Source: JBEBGV01 sp040081265 (GTDB taxonomy: Bacteria; Acidobacteriota; Vicinamibacteria; Vicinamibacterales; UBA2999). Taken from it: a stretch of DNA of 7,438 nucleotides. Of this stretch, positions 7,181 to 7,438 are shown piece after piece. The stretch is from positions 1 to 7,438 of the forward strand of contig JBEBGV010000128.1 of NCBI GenBank assembly GCA_040081265.1. Direction: 5' to 3'. Both the position numbers and the translations under genes were made by a program. Positions within the stretch are counted from its first letter, which is position 1. The number at the start of each line of letters is the position of its first letter. The notes under the pieces were generated by a model. That model was not told the DNA's origin. It did no database searches and worked only from the letters and a program-made list of their open reading frames with translations.

Positions 7181-7209
7181 AAGATACGGGTAAAGGCCTG
7201 AAACTGCAA
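7181..7209 (-). promoter_or_regulatory. Putative sigma-70-type promoter for the S55/propeller unit
   Basis: Read on the minus strand, TTGCAG (7209-7204) is followed after 17 bases by TATCTT (7186-7181). Transcription would start near 7174, about ten bases before the ATG at 7164, which is a very short leader. The match is moderate: three of six bases in the -35, with the key T and A bases present in the -10. Confidence 0.4.
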
Positions 7210-7224
7210 GCTTCCGAGGCCTTT
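7192..7224. repeat. 8-bp inverted repeat between divergent promoters
   Basis: AAAGGCCT (7192-7199) and AGGCCTTT (7217-7224) are perfect inverted copies separated by 17 bases. They bracket the proposed -35 of the leftward promoter and end five bases before the -35 of the rightward promoter. The centre-to-centre distance of 25 bp is a little over two helical turns, so a dimeric regulator could bind here. No such regulator is visible in the window. Confidence 0.45.
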
Positions 7225-7228
7225 TCAT

Positions 7229-7258
7229 TTGACATCCTGCGAAACCCTGAGTTACCGT
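7229..7258 (+). promoter_or_regulatory. Putative housekeeping promoter of the Trp-leader transcript
   Basis: A perfect -35 TTGACA (7229-7234) is followed after 18 bases by TACCGT (7253-7258), which keeps the three most conserved -10 positions (T, A and final T). Transcription should begin near 7265, about 13 bases before the leader peptide ATG. Its position directly ahead of the leader ORF and attenuator supports it. Confidence 0.6.
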
Positions 7259-7277
7259 CCAAGAGTCTTTCGCAGCC

Positions 7278-7373
7278 ATGTCACGATTTACTGCCTTCTT
7301 CGGTGCCCGCGTCCACGCCAGCTATTGGTGGTGGTACACGACTGCGACTGAAGAGGCGACCGCCTGCGTCTGA
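7278..7373 (+). CDS. Tryptophan-rich leader peptide (attenuator control peptide)
   Basis: This 31-codon ORF (ATG 7278, stop TGA 7371) reads MSRFTAFFGARVHAS, then YWWWY, then a Thr/Glu/Ala-rich tail ending ACV. Residues 17-19 are three consecutive TGG codons (7326-7334), flanked by Tyr codons. Runs of Trp codons in short ORFs just after a promoter are the hallmark of trp leader peptides, whose translation rate senses charged tRNA-Trp; the peptide itself normally has no further function. The hairpin system built from the same sequence strongly supports this reading. The last Trp codon is 13 bases before RNA segment 2, the right distance for a stalled ribosome to leave that segment free. No clear Shine-Dalgarno lies upstream and the predicted 5' leader is very short. 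The flanking Tyr and early Phe codons leave open a wider aromatic-amino-acid signal. The gene is too short for usual gene callers. Confidence 0.85.
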   Translation: MSRFTAFFGARVHASYWWWYTTATEEATACV

Positions 7374-7416
7374 CCATCGACCACATCGACGTTCAGGAAT
7401 TACAGCGCCTCTTCAG
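7293..7416 (+). promoter_or_regulatory. Attenuator antiterminator (2:3) and protector (1:2) pairings
   Basis: Segment 2, CTGAAGAGGCG (7348-7358), lies in the leader ORF and is perfectly complementary over 11 bp to segment 3, CGCCTCTTCAG (7406-7416). Forming 2:3 uses the left arm of the downstream terminator stem and so should allow readthrough. Segment 1, GCCTTCTTC (7293-7301), pairs with 7350-7357 of segment 2 over 8 bp with one bulged T at 7296. This 1:2 pairing encloses the Trp codons and would free segment 3 when the ribosome is absent or fast. A ribosome stalled at Trp codons 7326-7334 would open 1:2 and favour 2:3. This is the four-segment logic of the enterobacterial trp attenuator. 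Confidence 0.8.
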
Positions 7417-7437
7417 CCACCCTGGTTGAAGAGGCGT
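7405..7437 (+). terminator. Attenuator terminator hairpin (3:4), cut by the window end before any U-tract
   Basis: CGCCTCTTCA (7406-7415) and TGAAGAGGCG (7427-7436) form ten perfect base pairs. Inside them G7416-U7426 (wobble), C7417-G7425 and C7418-G7424 extend the stem to a 5-base loop, ACCCU. G7405-U7437 can add an outer wobble pair. The structure is mutually exclusive with the 2:3 antiterminator. Intrinsic termination needs a U-run immediately after 7437, which lies outside the window. The regulated gene, probably in tryptophan biosynthesis, would begin further right. Confidence 0.8.
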
Positions 7438-7438
7438 G

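Noticed and set aside
7165..7209. TTG start at 7209 extending the S55 protein by 15 residues
   Set aside because: It overlaps the proposed leftward -35 box and would put a poor leader ahead of a complete signal peptide that starts at the ATG 7164.
7031..7279. An 82-codon minus-strand open frame running across the S55 start and the intergenic region
   Set aside because: It overlaps both proposed promoters and the S55 signal peptide in another frame, and shows no motif.
7374..7438. Start of a structural gene after the leader peptide
   Set aside because: No convincing start codon with a ribosome-binding site is seen; the bases are accounted for by the spacer and terminator stem, so the regulated gene must lie outside the window.

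Overview
The window is GC-rich, tightly packed bacterial chromosome. The most likely source is an acidobacterium, perhaps of the Vicinamibacteria type. This is an inference from the secreted SpoIVB/S55-family protein of the form common in that phylum, the NHL-like propeller/Ig-like secreted protein, the TPR protein and the ECF sigma/anti-sigma pair. No 16S rRNA or other marker gene is present to confirm it. No mobile element, CRISPR array, rRNA or tRNA was seen, and no stretch longer than 300 bases lacks a gene.

Layout from left to right: (1) a G-rich 7-bp tandem repeat at the left edge; (2) a membrane-anchored TPR protein on the minus strand; (3) a divergent plus-strand pair, an ECF sigma factor and its zinc-binding transmembrane anti-sigma factor, joined by a 4-base ATGA overlap and preceded by a good RpoE/AlgU-like promoter; (4) convergent with these, a two-gene minus-strand unit: a secreted S55-type serine-peptidase-like protein (promoter-proximal) and, 22 bp downstream of it, a secreted beta-propeller/Ig-like protein, whose 3' end overlaps the 3' end of the anti-sigma gene by 15 bp; (5) at the right edge, reading rightward and divergent from the S55 gene, a promoter, a 31-codon leader peptide with three consecutive Trp codons flanked by Tyr (YWWWY), and three mutually exclusive RNA pairings. 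Together these form a classical transcription attenuator.

The right-edge attenuator is the most interesting item. Segment 2 (CTGAAGAGGCG, inside the leader ORF) pairs perfectly over 11 bp with segment 3. Segment 3 also pairs over 10 perfect bp (extendable to 14 with wobbles) with segment 4. Segment 1, near the start of the ORF, pairs with segment 2. The window ends on the last bases of segment 4, so neither the U-tract nor the regulated gene is visible. A tryptophan-biosynthesis gene such as trpE is the natural prediction. Other points of note are the permuted order of the S55 catalytic halves relative to Bacillus SpoIVB, a TonB-C-like periplasmic domain on the anti-sigma factor, and the likely autoregulatory ECF promoter.
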